Shown: in pieces, positions 1 to 8,016 of the stretch
Position numbering within the stretch: position 1 is the first letter of the stretch
How the letters are laid out: each line of letters starts with the position of its first letter
Origin: an uncultured Christensenellaceae bacterium
GTDB lineage: Bacteria > Bacillota > Clostridia > Christensenellales > Pumilibacteraceae
NCBI GenBank assembly: GCA_910587455.1
Contig: CAJULK010000004.1
Location: 66,718-130,717 of the forward strand
Direction: 5' to 3'
Length of the DNA stretch: 64,000 nucleotides
Position numbers and translations under genes: made by a program
The notes under the pieces: generated by a model
What the model was told of the DNA's origin: nothing
Seen by the model: the letters and a program-made list of their open reading frames with translations, nothing else
Databases searched by the model: none

Positions 1-95
1 GGCTGTTGTCAAGCGCAGAGATACGAACCGAATGTTCGACGCCAATCGCCTTGCGCGAGAAGCTACTCCGAACAACGTGAACGTATTGAAATTCC

Positions 96-180
96 GTCAT
101 TCCGAACGAGCGGGCGCAGTCAGATATAATCGGAAATGTAGCGTACACATAATCAATCTTCGATTGCGATGTGAAGAATC
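96..180. repeat. Dispersed intergenic repeat, copy 1
   Basis: The stretch opens with GTCATTCCGAACGAGCG and closes with GTGAAGAATC. The same ends recur at 7546-7570 (shorter, opposite orientation) and 17765-17842. No gene is visible in positions 1-194. The family looks like a small non-coding dispersed element of this genome; its boundaries are approximate. Confidence 0.5.
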
Positions 181-194
181 AAACCTTATATAAA

Positions 195-225
195 CTGAAA
201 GACAGTCCGCGGGACTGTCTTTCAG
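195..225 (-). terminator. Intrinsic terminator of the DUF2188-like gene
   Basis: A perfect 14-bp stem (CTGAAAGACAGTCC and its complement) closes a GCG triloop just past the stop codon at 233. On the minus strand it is followed by TTTATATAA. The U-tract is short, but the stem is strong and the position is right. Confidence 0.75.
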
Positions 226-232
226 ATAGATA

Positions 233-1255
233 TTATATTCTCTGGAACTTACCGTCCTTTTTGTGGACGACGAGCTGCGCGTGAAGCCTGCGCGCGAGAT
301 CTTTTGCTATTACAAGCGCTTCCTGCTTTGTCGCGAGCCTGCGATACGCACGGTCGGTGTCGGTGCGCAATATCACCCAATTCTGTTTTATCCTGTCGAA
401 TTTGAGCGTCACCTTGACAGCGGAATTTTCGTCGCCGTAGTCGTCGTAATACTCGTCGTATTCGTCGTCGTCATCGGGCTGAACCGTTTTTGCCTCCGCC
501 TTGGGCTTCGGCGCCGCGACGTCCTGCTTGATTCGTTCCGCAGGCTCTGTTTTTTCGGGCTTTGCCGCACGTTGGGGCTGCGCCTTGCTTTCCGCCGACT
601 TTTGAGCGAGCTGCTGCTGAAGCGCCTGCGCTTTTATTTGCGCGTTTTCCGCTTTCAGAAGATTGATCTCGTTCCCGAGCTCGGTATTCTTTTCGCGAAG
701 CTCGCTTATTTTTATTCTGAAATCGAGCGCTTCCTCGTTCTTTTGCGCTTTTACCGCGTCGAGTTCGGCGCGCAATGCCGACGCGTCGCCGTCCGCCGCC
801 GCGATGCCGTCACCCGACAGCATGTCGTTCAGCGCGTCGATCGTGCGCTGCTTTTCTTCGTTTTCAGAAGTTAGCTCCGCGATACGTTCGGTATATGCGG
901 ACACGTCTGCGTTTGACGGCTGCGCCTCGCTTGCAAGATACTGCGTTTCGTATTCGGTGCGAATACTCTCCTCTATTTCCGCGCGGATACGCAATTCCGC
1001 CTGCTCGCGTTCCTCGGGCGAAAGCTCCGCGGCGCCGCTGTCTGCGTTCGAAATTCCGCCGTTCGTTTCCGCTTGCGCAAGCTCGGCTTTGAGTTTTCTG
1101 AATTTTTTATTGTTGTGCGCATGCCTGCACGCAACGATTATGAACGTCAAAAGCAATATCAATAAAAGCGCCGTCGCTATGACGAGTATCAACGCCGAAT
1201 ATTCGACGACCCATAAACCGATATTCTCGACGACCCAGGACTGAAATGCGTCCAT
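233..1255 (-). CDS. Membrane-anchored coiled-coil protein with C-terminal DUF2188-like domain
   Basis: Predicted 340 residues. One N-terminal membrane helix (about residues 15-45) is followed by a long charged coiled-coil region rich in Glu, Gln and Ala, then a Lys/Pro/Ala-rich low-complexity linker and an acidic DDDDEYDEYYDDY-type stretch. The last ~60 residues (VKVTLKFDR... to KKDGKFQRI) fit the DUF2188 pattern, a small alpha/beta domain of unknown function whose end typically reads V-H-x-K-D-G-x. The start is the ATG at 1255, because AAAGGAGG lies five bases upstream; an in-frame TTG further out sits inside the SD site. It has its own promoter (1303-1331) and terminator. A cytoplasmic domain tethered to the membrane is likely; the role is unknown. 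Confidence 0.7.
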   Translation of the reverse strand: MDAFQSWVVENIGLWVVEYSALILVIATALLLILLLTFIIVACRHAHNNKKFRKLKAELAQAETNGGISNADSGAAELSPEEREQAELRIRAEIEESIRTEYETQYLASEAQPSNADVSAYTERIAELTSENEEKQRTIDALNDMLSGDGIAAADGDASALRAELDAVKAQKNEEALDFRIKISELREKNTELGNEINLLKAENAQIKAQALQQQLAQKSAESKAQPQRAAKPEKTEPAERIKQDVAAPKPKAEAKTVQPDDDDEYDEYYDDYGDENSAVKVTLKFDRIKQNWVILRTDTDRAYRRLATKQEALVIAKDLARRLHAQLVVHKKDGKFQRI

Positions 1256-1302
1256 AATTTCCTCCTTTACGGTCAAGCAACCATTCGTTGCATTTCAATC
1301 GC

Positions 1303-1331
1303 ATTGTATCACAACACGCGCGCTTTGTCAA
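1303..1331 (-). promoter_or_regulatory. SigA-type promoter for the DUF2188-like gene
   Basis: On the minus strand TTGACA (1326-1331), a 17-base spacer and TACAAT (1303-1308) precede the gene start by about 50 bases. This is a near-consensus vegetative promoter. Confidence 0.8.
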
Positions 1332-1373
1332 TATATTTAAGATCTGCCGCACTGTGCACTTTCGGCGATCTGC

Positions 1374-2819
1374 TCAATATGCCCGCGCGAAATATATTCT
1401 GCGCTTGGCTTTTTTTCCGCAGCAAACGCACTTATGCTTCGCTGCATCCGACTGATCTTCATGGAAAACACGCGTCGTTGCGGCGAATCTGTTTTTTATT
1501 TCATCCTCGCAGCCGCGTTCCTCGCACCAGTACGCGTCGCAGAAATTGCCGCCGTCGAGCGCCTTTTCCATTTCGCCGAGCGACGAAACCTTAACTATGT
1601 GCGACTCGGTAAACGCCCGCGCCTTTTCGAACATGTTAGCGGCGATCTCGATCAAAAGTTTCGATACTCCGTCCGCGACGGAATCTATGGGCACAGCCGA
1701 CTTTTCGCCCGTATCTCTGCGGCAGACCGTCACCGCGCCCGCAGCGATATCGCGCGCGCCGAGCTCTATGCGTACGGGCACGCCGCGAAGCTCCCAATGA
1801 TTGAACTTGAATCCCGGGGATTGGTCGCGATCGTCGAGCTTGACGCGCACGCCCGCCTTATCCAAAACCGCCTCGATCTCCGCCGCTTTTTCGCCCACTT
1901 CGGCGTTCTTTGCCGCACCGATAGGCACTATGACCGCCTGTATGGGCGCTACGACGGGCGGAAGGCACAGCCCGCGCTCGTCGCCGTGCGCCATGATTAT
2001 CGCGCCGATAAGACGCGTCGATATCCCCCATGACGCCTGATACGCGTACTTATGCGTGCCGTCTTTGTCCAAAAACTTGACGTCGAACGCCTTGGCGAAA
2101 TTATCTCCGAGATAATGCGTAGTGCCCGATTGCAGGCTCTTGCCGTCCTTCATCATCGCTTCCATGCCGTATGTCGCGACAGCGCCCGCAAACTTTTCCT
2201 TTTCCGATTTTTGACCGGTAAGCACGGGCAGCGCCAAAACGTCGTTGGCTATTTCTTTGTACACGCCGAGCATTTCGAGCGCGTCGGCATTTGCCTCTTC
2301 GGGCGTAGCAAAGGCGGTATGTCCTTCCTGCCACAGAAATTCGCTCGTACGGAGAAACGGACGGGTCGTCTTTTCCCAACGCACCACGTTCGCCCACTGA
2401 TTGAGCTTGAGCGGAAGATCGCGGTACGAATCTATCCACTTGGAATACATATTGCCGATTATCGTTTCGGACGTCGGACGAAGCACCAGCTTTTCGCCGA
2501 GTTCGGTGTCGCCGACATGCGTCACGGTCGCGACCTCGGGCGCAAACCCTTCGACGTGTTCCGCCTCGCGCATCAGAAACGCCTGCGGAATAAGCATGGG
2601 AAAATACGCGTTGGATACGCCGTGCGCGCGGAACCGCTTGTCCGCTTCCGCCTGAATACGTTCCCATATAGCGTAACCGTACGGGCGGAATATGATCGTG
2701 CCCTTAACGGGTCCGTAATCGCAAAGCTCGGACTTTATGCACACGTCGGTGTACCATTTGGTGAAGTCATCGTTTATATCCGCAATACTGTTTACGAATC
2801 TGTCGTTGTTTTTTGCCAT
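1374..2819 (-). CDS. proS: Prolyl-tRNA synthetase, short archaeal/eukaryote-like type
   Basis: Charges tRNA-Pro with proline in the cytoplasm. The 481-residue protein begins with a class II catalytic domain: TSETIIGNMYSKW and WEKTTRPFLRTSEFLWQEGHTA hold motif 2 residues, and AHGDERGLCLPP the motif 3 region. An anticodon-binding domain follows (GVRVKLDDRD...FKFNHWELRGVPVRIELG), then a C-terminal domain with the cysteines CEERGC and CVCCGKK and a terminal ...YFARAY. It lacks the editing (INS) domain of the long bacterial enzyme, so it belongs to the ProS form shared by archaea, eukaryotes and some Bacillota. GGAG lies eight bases before the ATG. It has a good promoter at 2848-2876 and is probably monocistronic. 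Confidence 0.96.
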   Translation of the reverse strand: MAKNNDRFVNSIADINDDFTKWYTDVCIKSELCDYGPVKGTIIFRPYGYAIWERIQAEADKRFRAHGVSNAYFPMLIPQAFLMREAEHVEGFAPEVATVTHVGDTELGEKLVLRPTSETIIGNMYSKWIDSYRDLPLKLNQWANVVRWEKTTRPFLRTSEFLWQEGHTAFATPEEANADALEMLGVYKEIANDVLALPVLTGQKSEKEKFAGAVATYGMEAMMKDGKSLQSGTTHYLGDNFAKAFDVKFLDKDGTHKYAYQASWGISTRLIGAIIMAHGDERGLCLPPVVAPIQAVIVPIGAAKNAEVGEKAAEIEAVLDKAGVRVKLDDRDQSPGFKFNHWELRGVPVRIELGARDIAAGAVTVCRRDTGEKSAVPIDSVADGVSKLLIEIAANMFEKARAFTESHIVKVSSLGEMEKALDGGNFCDAYWCEERGCEDEIKNRFAATTRVFHEDQSDAAKHKCVCCGKKAKRRIYFARAY

Positions 2820-2847
2820 AATGCGCTCCGTGTTTTTATATAATCAA

Positions 2848-2876
2848 ATTTTAACACACAAACAAAGCGCAGTCAA
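2848..2876 (-). promoter_or_regulatory. Promoter of proS
   Basis: Minus strand TTGACT (2871-2876), 17-base spacer, TAAAAT (2848-2853), about 30 bases upstream of the proS ATG. Confidence 0.75.
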
Positions 2877-2923
2877 GTTTTTCGCCTTAGAAATGCATAA
2901 CGGCAGCGCACAAACGCAAAACT

Positions 2924-3181
2924 TTACAAAAGCGTCGCCGCCGCAATTACAACGCCCGCTCCGGGAAGTCCCAGAACGCCTATGATAAGCGCGTTTAGAA
3001 GATTGAACGGCAGAACTATGACGTTGAACGCCGACAGCCCCGCAACGAGCACTCCGCCCGCGAGCGAGTTTATTATATACTTGCCGACGCCGCGCGTTCT
3101 TTGCCGCATTACCCATACGACGATCCCGACGAGCGCCGCCGCCGCTACGATTATGAGCGCTTGCTCCCACCCGAACTTCAT
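2924..3181 (-). CDS. bofA: BofA-family membrane protein (pro-sigma-K processing inhibitor family)
   Basis: An 85-residue protein with two or three hydrophobic segments. The C-terminal half matches the BofA family: G-K-Y-I-I-N-S-L-A-G-G, then FNVIVLPFNLLNALIIGVLG followed by LPGAG, where the N-x2-T/A-x2-G-x-L-G-x-P-G core is diagnostic. In spore formers BofA holds the SpoIVFB protease inactive with SpoIVFA in the mother-cell/forespore membrane. I chose the ATG at 3181 because it gives the usual family length; a GTG at 3265 is in frame but adds a non-family extension, and neither has a clear SD site. It lies about 100 bases after the kinase gene on the same strand. Whether it works in sporulation here cannot be told from the window. 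Confidence 0.8.
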   Translation of the reverse strand: MKFGWEQALIIVAAAALVGIVVWVMRQRTRGVGKYIINSLAGGVLVAGLSAFNVIVLPFNLLNALIIGVLGLPGAGVVIAAATLL

Positions 3182-3277
3182 ACGATGAATATATGCGCGC
3201 GCCGTCCGCGATATAATCCCGCCGCCCAACATCGACAGAAACCGCAAAACGAAAAATCGCGGCACAGCCGCGACTTT

Positions 3278-4579
3278 TCAGAACAACTCTATAATAAACT
3301 TGCTGCCCTTGCCCGGCTCGCTCTCCACGCTTATTCTTCCGCCCATCATTTCGACTATAGACTTGCATATAGTAAGCCCCAAGCCGCACGAGCCCTGTTC
3401 TCTTCCGCGCACCTTGTCGCAGCGGTAGAACCGTTCGAATATGTGCGCTCTGTCCGCTTCGGATATGCCGACGCCGTTGTCCGCTATCGATATTACCACC
3501 GAATCCGCGCCGCGCGCAATGTTTATCTTTATAACGCCAGACTGCGGCGGAGTGTACTTTATGGCGTTGTCCACGAGCGTGCGCACCGCTTCCGTTATCA
3601 GGTTTTTATCGGTATCGAGAGTGACCGACGCGTCGCCCGACAGCGAAATATCGTGCTTGGTGTTTGTCATTTTGTAGCCGTCCACTATGTCCGAAACGAT
3701 CTCGTACAGATTGAACACGGTATTGTTGAGCGAAAAATTGCCGAGCTTTGCGAGCCACAAAAGCTGATCGACTATGCGCTTCATGTTCTCGCTCTCGCGA
3801 GATATCGCTTCCACCGATTCGTCCAGGATCTTGGGATCGTCCTTTCCCCACCGCCGCAAAAGGTTGGCGTATCCGGCGATGACCGAAAGCGGCGTTTTCA
3901 GCTCGTGCGACGCGTCGGACACGAAATTCTCCTGGCGTTCGAACGCCTGCTGCAACAGGTCGAGCATGCCGTTTATTCTGTCGGTAAGTTCCATTAGCTC
4001 GTCCTGCGAATCTACCGGATCGAGCCGTGCCGAAATGTTTTCGCCAGAGATCTCTTTGACGCGCTTGGAAATCTTGCGCACGGGGTTTATCATGTAGTGA
4101 CTGCTTATGCCGCCGAGCACCGCGCCGCACACTACGAACACGACGACGAGCGCGACGGTCGTTATTATAAACTTGTTCAGATACGCCTGTGTGATCTGCT
4201 CGCCGCGGCTCGCGAGATTGGCTATGCTCGCTATCGTGAATATTGCGTATGCCGCGATCAAAATGCCGAAAACGGCGGTAAAAATGACCGTCGTTTTCAC
4301 AGTAATTCCCACTTTGAATCTTTTGAATATTTTTTTTCCGCACAGGATAACGAGCGTGACGGGAAAAAATATTATCTGCAATACCAAAAGCGCCGCTTCG
4401 GACGCGTTGCGCTTCTTTTTATCAGGCTTTGCGTTCTCGCTGTTTATGCGTTCTATAGTCTGCCTGACGTCCACGCCGCCGACATCGCTTTCCGCGTCGG
4501 GCGCAACCGCTTGCGCGCGCTCTGCCGTATCCGAAGCGCCGCCGACTTCTTCGGACATGAGGCCGTCTTTCTTCTTCAT
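3278..4579 (-). CDS. HAMP-domain sensor histidine kinase
   Basis: A 433-residue membrane kinase partnered with the response regulator that overlaps it by four bases (ATGA). A hydrophilic N-terminus is followed by hydrophobic segments near residues 62-80, 93-120 and 137-160, HAMP after HYMINPVRKISKRV, then the H-box SDASHELKTPL with His225, the N-box LVDNAIKYT, and the G boxes VISIADNGVGI and GSCGLGLTICK. It resembles the ArlS/HssS-like Bacillota class. The sensor portion between the helices is short (~20 residues), so it may sense the membrane or a partner protein. The signal is unknown. Confidence 0.93.
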   Translation of the reverse strand: MKKKDGLMSEEVGGASDTAERAQAVAPDAESDVGGVDVRQTIERINSENAKPDKKKRNASEAALLVLQIIFFPVTLVILCGKKIFKRFKVGITVKTTVIFTAVFGILIAAYAIFTIASIANLASRGEQITQAYLNKFIITTVALVVVFVVCGAVLGGISSHYMINPVRKISKRVKEISGENISARLDPVDSQDELMELTDRINGMLDLLQQAFERQENFVSDASHELKTPLSVIAGYANLLRRWGKDDPKILDESVEAISRESENMKRIVDQLLWLAKLGNFSLNNTVFNLYEIVSDIVDGYKMTNTKHDISLSGDASVTLDTDKNLITEAVRTLVDNAIKYTPPQSGVIKINIARGADSVVISIADNGVGISEADRAHIFERFYRCDKVRGREQGSCGLGLTICKSIVEMMGGRISVESEPGKGSKFIIELF

Positions 4580-5253
4580 CGTATCACGTAACCCGCGCCG
4601 CGCACCGTTTCGATAACTGTCACGCCGTACACGTCGTCTATCTTTGAACGCAGATATCTTACGTACACGTCAACGACGTTTGTACTGCCGTAAAAATCGA
4701 ATCCCCACACGGCGTCCAGCAGTTTTTCGCGGTTTACGACGATATTGCGGTTGTTCATCAGATATTCCAAAAGATCGAATTCTTTTTTCGTGAGGTCTAT
4801 AGGATGCCCGTCGTATGCAGCGACGCGCGCGTCGGTGTTTACGGACAGTTTTCCGCACGTGAGCGCGCCCGCACCCGATTGCGCGCGCTTTGTGTGCAGT
4901 CTTATGCGCGCCAAAAGCTCTTCTATGGCGAACGGCTTTGTCATGTAATCGTCCGCGCCTATATCAAGCCCCGTCACCTTGTCTACTACCTGATCGCGTG
5001 CGGTGAGTATGATCACAGGCGTCTGCTTGGTCTGCCTGAGCCGTCGCAGCACTTCTATCCCGTTGAGCGACGGCAACATAACGTCGAGTATTATAAGGTC
5101 GAAATTGCGCTCGAGAGCGAGCCCGAGCGCCTCGCGCCCGTCGGCGCACACCGAACAATCGTAGTTTTCGTGTTCGAGCTCGAGCTGTAAAAACCGCGAT
5201 ATCGCGGCTTCGTCCTCGACGATAAGAATATGCTTTTTGAGCGACGCGTTCAT
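4576..5253 (-). CDS. OmpR/PhoB-family response regulator
   Basis: A 225-residue DNA-binding regulator. The receiver domain has acidic pocket EDE (13-15), phospho-acceptor Asp57 in LIILDVMLP, a conserved Thr in ILTARD and Lys in TKPF. The winged-helix output domain has IDLTKKEFDLLEYL and the wing ETVRGAGYVIR. The start is the ATG at 5253 preceded by GAAGGG; an upstream in-frame extension into the pyk end lacks similarity. It follows pyruvate kinase by 37 bases and overlaps the kinase gene, so it is probably co-transcribed with both. Confidence 0.94.
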   Translation of the reverse strand: MNASLKKHILIVEDEAAISRFLQLELEHENYDCSVCADGREALGLALERNFDLIILDVMLPSLNGIEVLRRLRQTKQTPVIILTARDQVVDKVTGLDIGADDYMTKPFAIEELLARIRLHTKRAQSGAGALTCGKLSVNTDARVAAYDGHPIDLTKKEFDLLEYLMNNRNIVVNREKLLDAVWGFDFYGSTNVVDVYVRYLRSKIDDVYGVTVIETVRGAGYVIR

Positions 5254-5290
5254 ACCCATCCCTTCGCGCGGCGACAAGCCGCGTCTGACG

Positions 5291-6712
5291 TTACTGTTTA
5301 CGTATATACTCGATGCGCATCGTGTTGGTATTGCCCGACACGCCCACGGGCACGCCCGCCGCAATTACGACGAGATCGCCCTCGGCTACAAGCCCCGTAT
5401 TGACCGCGCACGTCATGGCGTGGCGGAAAAGATCGTCCGACGATTCCTGCATCTTGCTTAACGTCGGCGCGACGCCCCAATTCATTGCGAGCTGATTGTA
5501 CGCCTTGTTCGATGTCGTAGCCGCTATTATGGGTGCGGACGGACGGAACCGCGACACTTTGCGCGCGGTATAGCCGGTACGCGATACTGCAATTATCGCC
5601 TTTGCGTCGAGATCGAACGCCGCCGCGCACGTCGAATGAGATACCGCGTCGGTAACCGACTTTATCTGCGGATCGAGCGCGTGGAAGCGTTTTTTATAGT
5701 TTATATTGCTTTCCGTCTGCTCGGCGACGAGCGCCATCGTTCGCACCGACTCGACGGGAAAGTTGCCCGCAGCCGTTTCGCCGGACAGCATTATAGCCGA
5801 CGAACCGTCGTAGATCGCGTTTGCCACATCCGATATCTCGGCGCGCGTCGGGCGCGGATTGTTGATCATTGATTCGAGCATCTGCGTCGCCGTTATCACC
5901 TTTTTGCCCTGACGGTAGCAACGCGATATAAGGTCTTTCTGTATGCCGGGAAGCTCCTCGAACGGGATCTCGACGCCCATGTCGCCGCGCGCGACCATTA
6001 CGCCGTCGCACTCCGCGAGTATGGACATGACATTGTCCACGCCCGAACGGTTTTCTATCTTGGCAATGAGCTGAATATCGTTCGCGTCGTGCTCGTTGAG
6101 CAGCTTTTTGACAATGCGCACGTCGTCTACAGAGCGCACGAACGACATGGCTATATAGTCCACGTCCTGCGCGATGCCGAACTCGATATCCGCGCGGTCC
6201 ACGTCCGAAAGATACGGCATGTCTATATCCGAGTCGGGCAGGTTTATGCTCTTGCGATTTGTGAGCACGCCGTCGTTGCCCACAACGGTGACGATATCCG
6301 TCGCGTTGGTCGATTGAACGGTAAGCTCTATAAGCCCGTCGTTGACGAGTATTCTCGAGCCTTTTTTGACGTAACGCGGAAGCTCGGCATACGTTATCGA
6401 AACGCAGCTGTCCGTTCCTACCACGTCGCGCGTGGTGAGCGTGAACTTATCTCCCTTCTTGAGCACCGCCTTGTCGTGCTCGAACGTCTTTATGCGGATC
6501 TCGGGGCCCTTGGTGTCGAGCAGTATGGCTATGGGCGTGTCAAGCTCCTTGCGCGCGCGCTTGACCATATCTATACGCCGCTTGTGCTCGTCGTACGTGC
6601 TGTGCGAGAAATTGAGCCGCGCGACGTTCATTCCGGCACGTATCATATTTTTGAGTACGGCGTAGTCGTCGGTAGCGGGTCCGAGGGTACAAACTATTTT
6701 GGTTCTGCGCAT
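5291..6712 (-). CDS. pyk: Pyruvate kinase
   Basis: Final step of glycolysis: phosphoenolpyruvate + ADP to pyruvate + ATP. The 473-residue protein begins RRTKIVCTLGPAT, carries GMNVARLNFSH, LLDTKGPEIR, the metal/substrate loop VARGDMGVEIP and TATQMLESM, and ends with the allosteric C-domain. It has the standard length and lacks the additional C-terminal PEP-utiliser domain seen in Bacillus enzymes. GGAGG lies seven bases before the ATG. The two-component genes follow directly, an unusual but simple operon arrangement. Confidence 0.97.
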   Translation of the reverse strand: MRRTKIVCTLGPATDDYAVLKNMIRAGMNVARLNFSHSTYDEHKRRIDMVKRARKELDTPIAILLDTKGPEIRIKTFEHDKAVLKKGDKFTLTTRDVVGTDSCVSITYAELPRYVKKGSRILVNDGLIELTVQSTNATDIVTVVGNDGVLTNRKSINLPDSDIDMPYLSDVDRADIEFGIAQDVDYIAMSFVRSVDDVRIVKKLLNEHDANDIQLIAKIENRSGVDNVMSILAECDGVMVARGDMGVEIPFEELPGIQKDLISRCYRQGKKVITATQMLESMINNPRPTRAEISDVANAIYDGSSAIMLSGETAAGNFPVESVRTMALVAEQTESNINYKKRFHALDPQIKSVTDAVSHSTCAAAFDLDAKAIIAVSRTGYTARKVSRFRPSAPIIAATTSNKAYNQLAMNWGVAPTLSKMQESSDDLFRHAMTCAVNTGLVAEGDLVVIAAGVPVGVSGNTNTMRIEYIRKQ

Positions 6713-6795
6713 AAATCCTCCGTATGCGAAAAAAGAATGTTACAAATGAATGTCGATTCGTAAAACGCGAGTCGCACATAGCGTTACCATGCAAT

Positions 6796-6828
6796 AAAAC
6801 CGTGCCCCGAGCGCGCAGGCGAGCTCGG
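6796..6828 (-). terminator. Weak terminator after the 197-residue gene
   Basis: A CCGAGC/GCTCGG stem with a ten-base loop lies two bases beyond the stop at 6830. About seven bases after it on the minus strand comes TTTTATT. The U-tract is displaced, so termination may be partial and read on into pyk. Confidence 0.4.
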
Positions 6829-6829
6829 A

Positions 6830-7423
6830 CTAACCCACTTCCTTTACGCGCTGTATAAGCATAGCCCTCTCGTCGCCGTGCACTTTTTGCACCGTGCTCA
6901 TGAGAAGCGTCTGCTGCTTGCGGTTTAGCTCGACGCGACGCTGCGCGTTTTTCTTCATCATTTCGATGAAGAACCGATCGAGAAAAGCTATCATGTACTT
7001 GCCGAACGACGGCTTCATCGCCTCGTTTTTGGCTACGAGCTTGAAGATCGCATCGACTGCGTCCACCTTGCCCGCGACCAAAAGGTTGATAGGTATCGCA
7101 AAAAGCGCGCCGTCCGCCGCAGACGGCGAAAACCTGAATACGGCATTTGATATGACGGGGCGGTCGATGACCGTTTTGATCGACTTTGACTCGTTGAACG
7201 AATTGAACAGCGAGAACACTCGGTCGATGTACAGCGCGGCAACCGCCGAATTTTTGAGATCGGAATCGTAGCGCACGAGCATGAACTCCCAAAGATCTTC
7301 GGCAAGCGTATAGTCGTGCTTCAGCATGGCGCCGAAGTATTTTTCTACGGCGGCGCGGTTGAGCAAATCGGACGCGAAATACTCGCTCAAAATCTCATAG
7401 TGCTTTATCTGCTTTGCGTTCAT
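6830..7423 (-). CDS. Conserved-looking helical protein of unknown function
   Basis: A 197-residue soluble, largely alpha-helical protein without signal peptide or membrane segment (MNAKQIKHYEILSEYFA at the start, a Lys/Arg-rich helix near ELNRKQQTLL at the end). I do not recognise the family. GAGGATC precedes the ATG, and a good promoter sits at 7455-7483, so the gene is real. Its stop is ~115 bases before pyk. Confidence 0.6.
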   Translation of the reverse strand: MNAKQIKHYEILSEYFASDLLNRAAVEKYFGAMLKHDYTLAEDLWEFMLVRYDSDLKNSAVAALYIDRVFSLFNSFNESKSIKTVIDRPVISNAVFRFSPSAADGALFAIPINLLVAGKVDAVDAIFKLVAKNEAMKPSFGKYMIAFLDRFFIEMMKKNAQRRVELNRKQQTLLMSTVQKVHGDERAMLIQRVKEVG

Positions 7424-7454
7424 ATGATCCTCACTGCATATATATTATACGTAA

Positions 7455-7483
7455 ATTATACAACGTAACCGCATCGAAATCAA
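7455..7483 (-). promoter_or_regulatory. Promoter of the 197-residue gene (may also serve pyk)
   Basis: Minus strand TTGATT (7478-7483), 17-base spacer, perfect TATAAT (7455-7460), about 30 bases before the ATG. Confidence 0.75.
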
Positions 7484-7545
7484 GTGTTTGCGCGGTTTTG
7501 TTTGCCGCAACATCACATTTTATACCCGATATGCGCTCTGCAAGA

Positions 7546-7570
7546 GATTCTTCGCCGCGCTCGGAATGAC
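7546..7570. repeat. Dispersed intergenic repeat, copy 2 (short)
   Basis: GATTCTTCGCC...CGGAATGAC is the reverse complement of the paired ends of copy 1 (GTCATTCCG...GAAGAATC) brought together, which looks like an internally deleted copy. Confidence 0.45.
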
Positions 7571-7605
7571 GGATACACTTATTTGTCATTCAAAGTTTAT
7601 CAACT

Positions 7606-7641
7606 AAAAAAACAGCGTACCGTGCTCACGCATAGTACGCT
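7606..7641 (-). terminator. Terminator of the opp operon
   Basis: AGCGTAC (7635-7641 on the minus strand) pairs with GTACGCT (7614-7620) and is followed by GTTTTTTT. The upstream arm overlaps the 3' end of the DUF3899 gene, so this ends the whole transporter transcript. Confidence 0.85.
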
Positions 7642-8015
7642 ATCAAAAACGCCATACCCGCGGCGAAGTACACGCCGCCGACTATGAAAAACTCAACGAA
7701 AGTGCGCTTGTTCGCGCCCTTGCGCTCGCGGTACTCGGCATACGTTTCGCGACTGCGCTTTTCGGCGCGTCTGAACACCGAAAAGAACTTCTTAGTCGCG
7801 AACCCCATAATGTCGTACGCGCCGCCGTTGCTGCAAACCACAATAAGTCCGACGAGCAAAAGTATCAGTCCCGCGACCGAAAACCCGTCGCACAGTCCGC
7901 GCATGATGTCGCGGTACTCCGTCATGCCGAACAAGCCGCGAATGAGCGCCGCGCACAGAAATATCGCGGCGCCGACCGCGGCGAGAACGGCGATTTTAAT
8001 AAGCCTGATCTTCAT
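7626..8015 (-). CDS. DUF3899-family small membrane protein, last gene of the opp operon
   Basis: A 129-residue protein with three membrane helices (about 8-24, 44-60 and 108-127). It carries the DUF3899 signature around helix 2: FSVAGLILLLVGLIVVCSNGG followed by AYDIMGF and a basic KKFFSVFRRAEKRSRETYAEYRERKG loop. The ATG is one base after the OppF stop (TGAcATG), so translation is probably coupled. Members of this family are of unknown function; the operon position suggests an accessory role in the peptide transporter. Confidence 0.7.
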   Translation of the reverse strand: MKIRLIKIAVLAAVGAAIFLCAALIRGLFGMTEYRDIMRGLCDGFSVAGLILLLVGLIVVCSNGGAYDIMGFATKKFFSVFRRAEKRSRETYAEYRERKGANKRTFVEFFIVGGVYFAAGMAFLIAYYA

Positions 8016-8016
8016 G

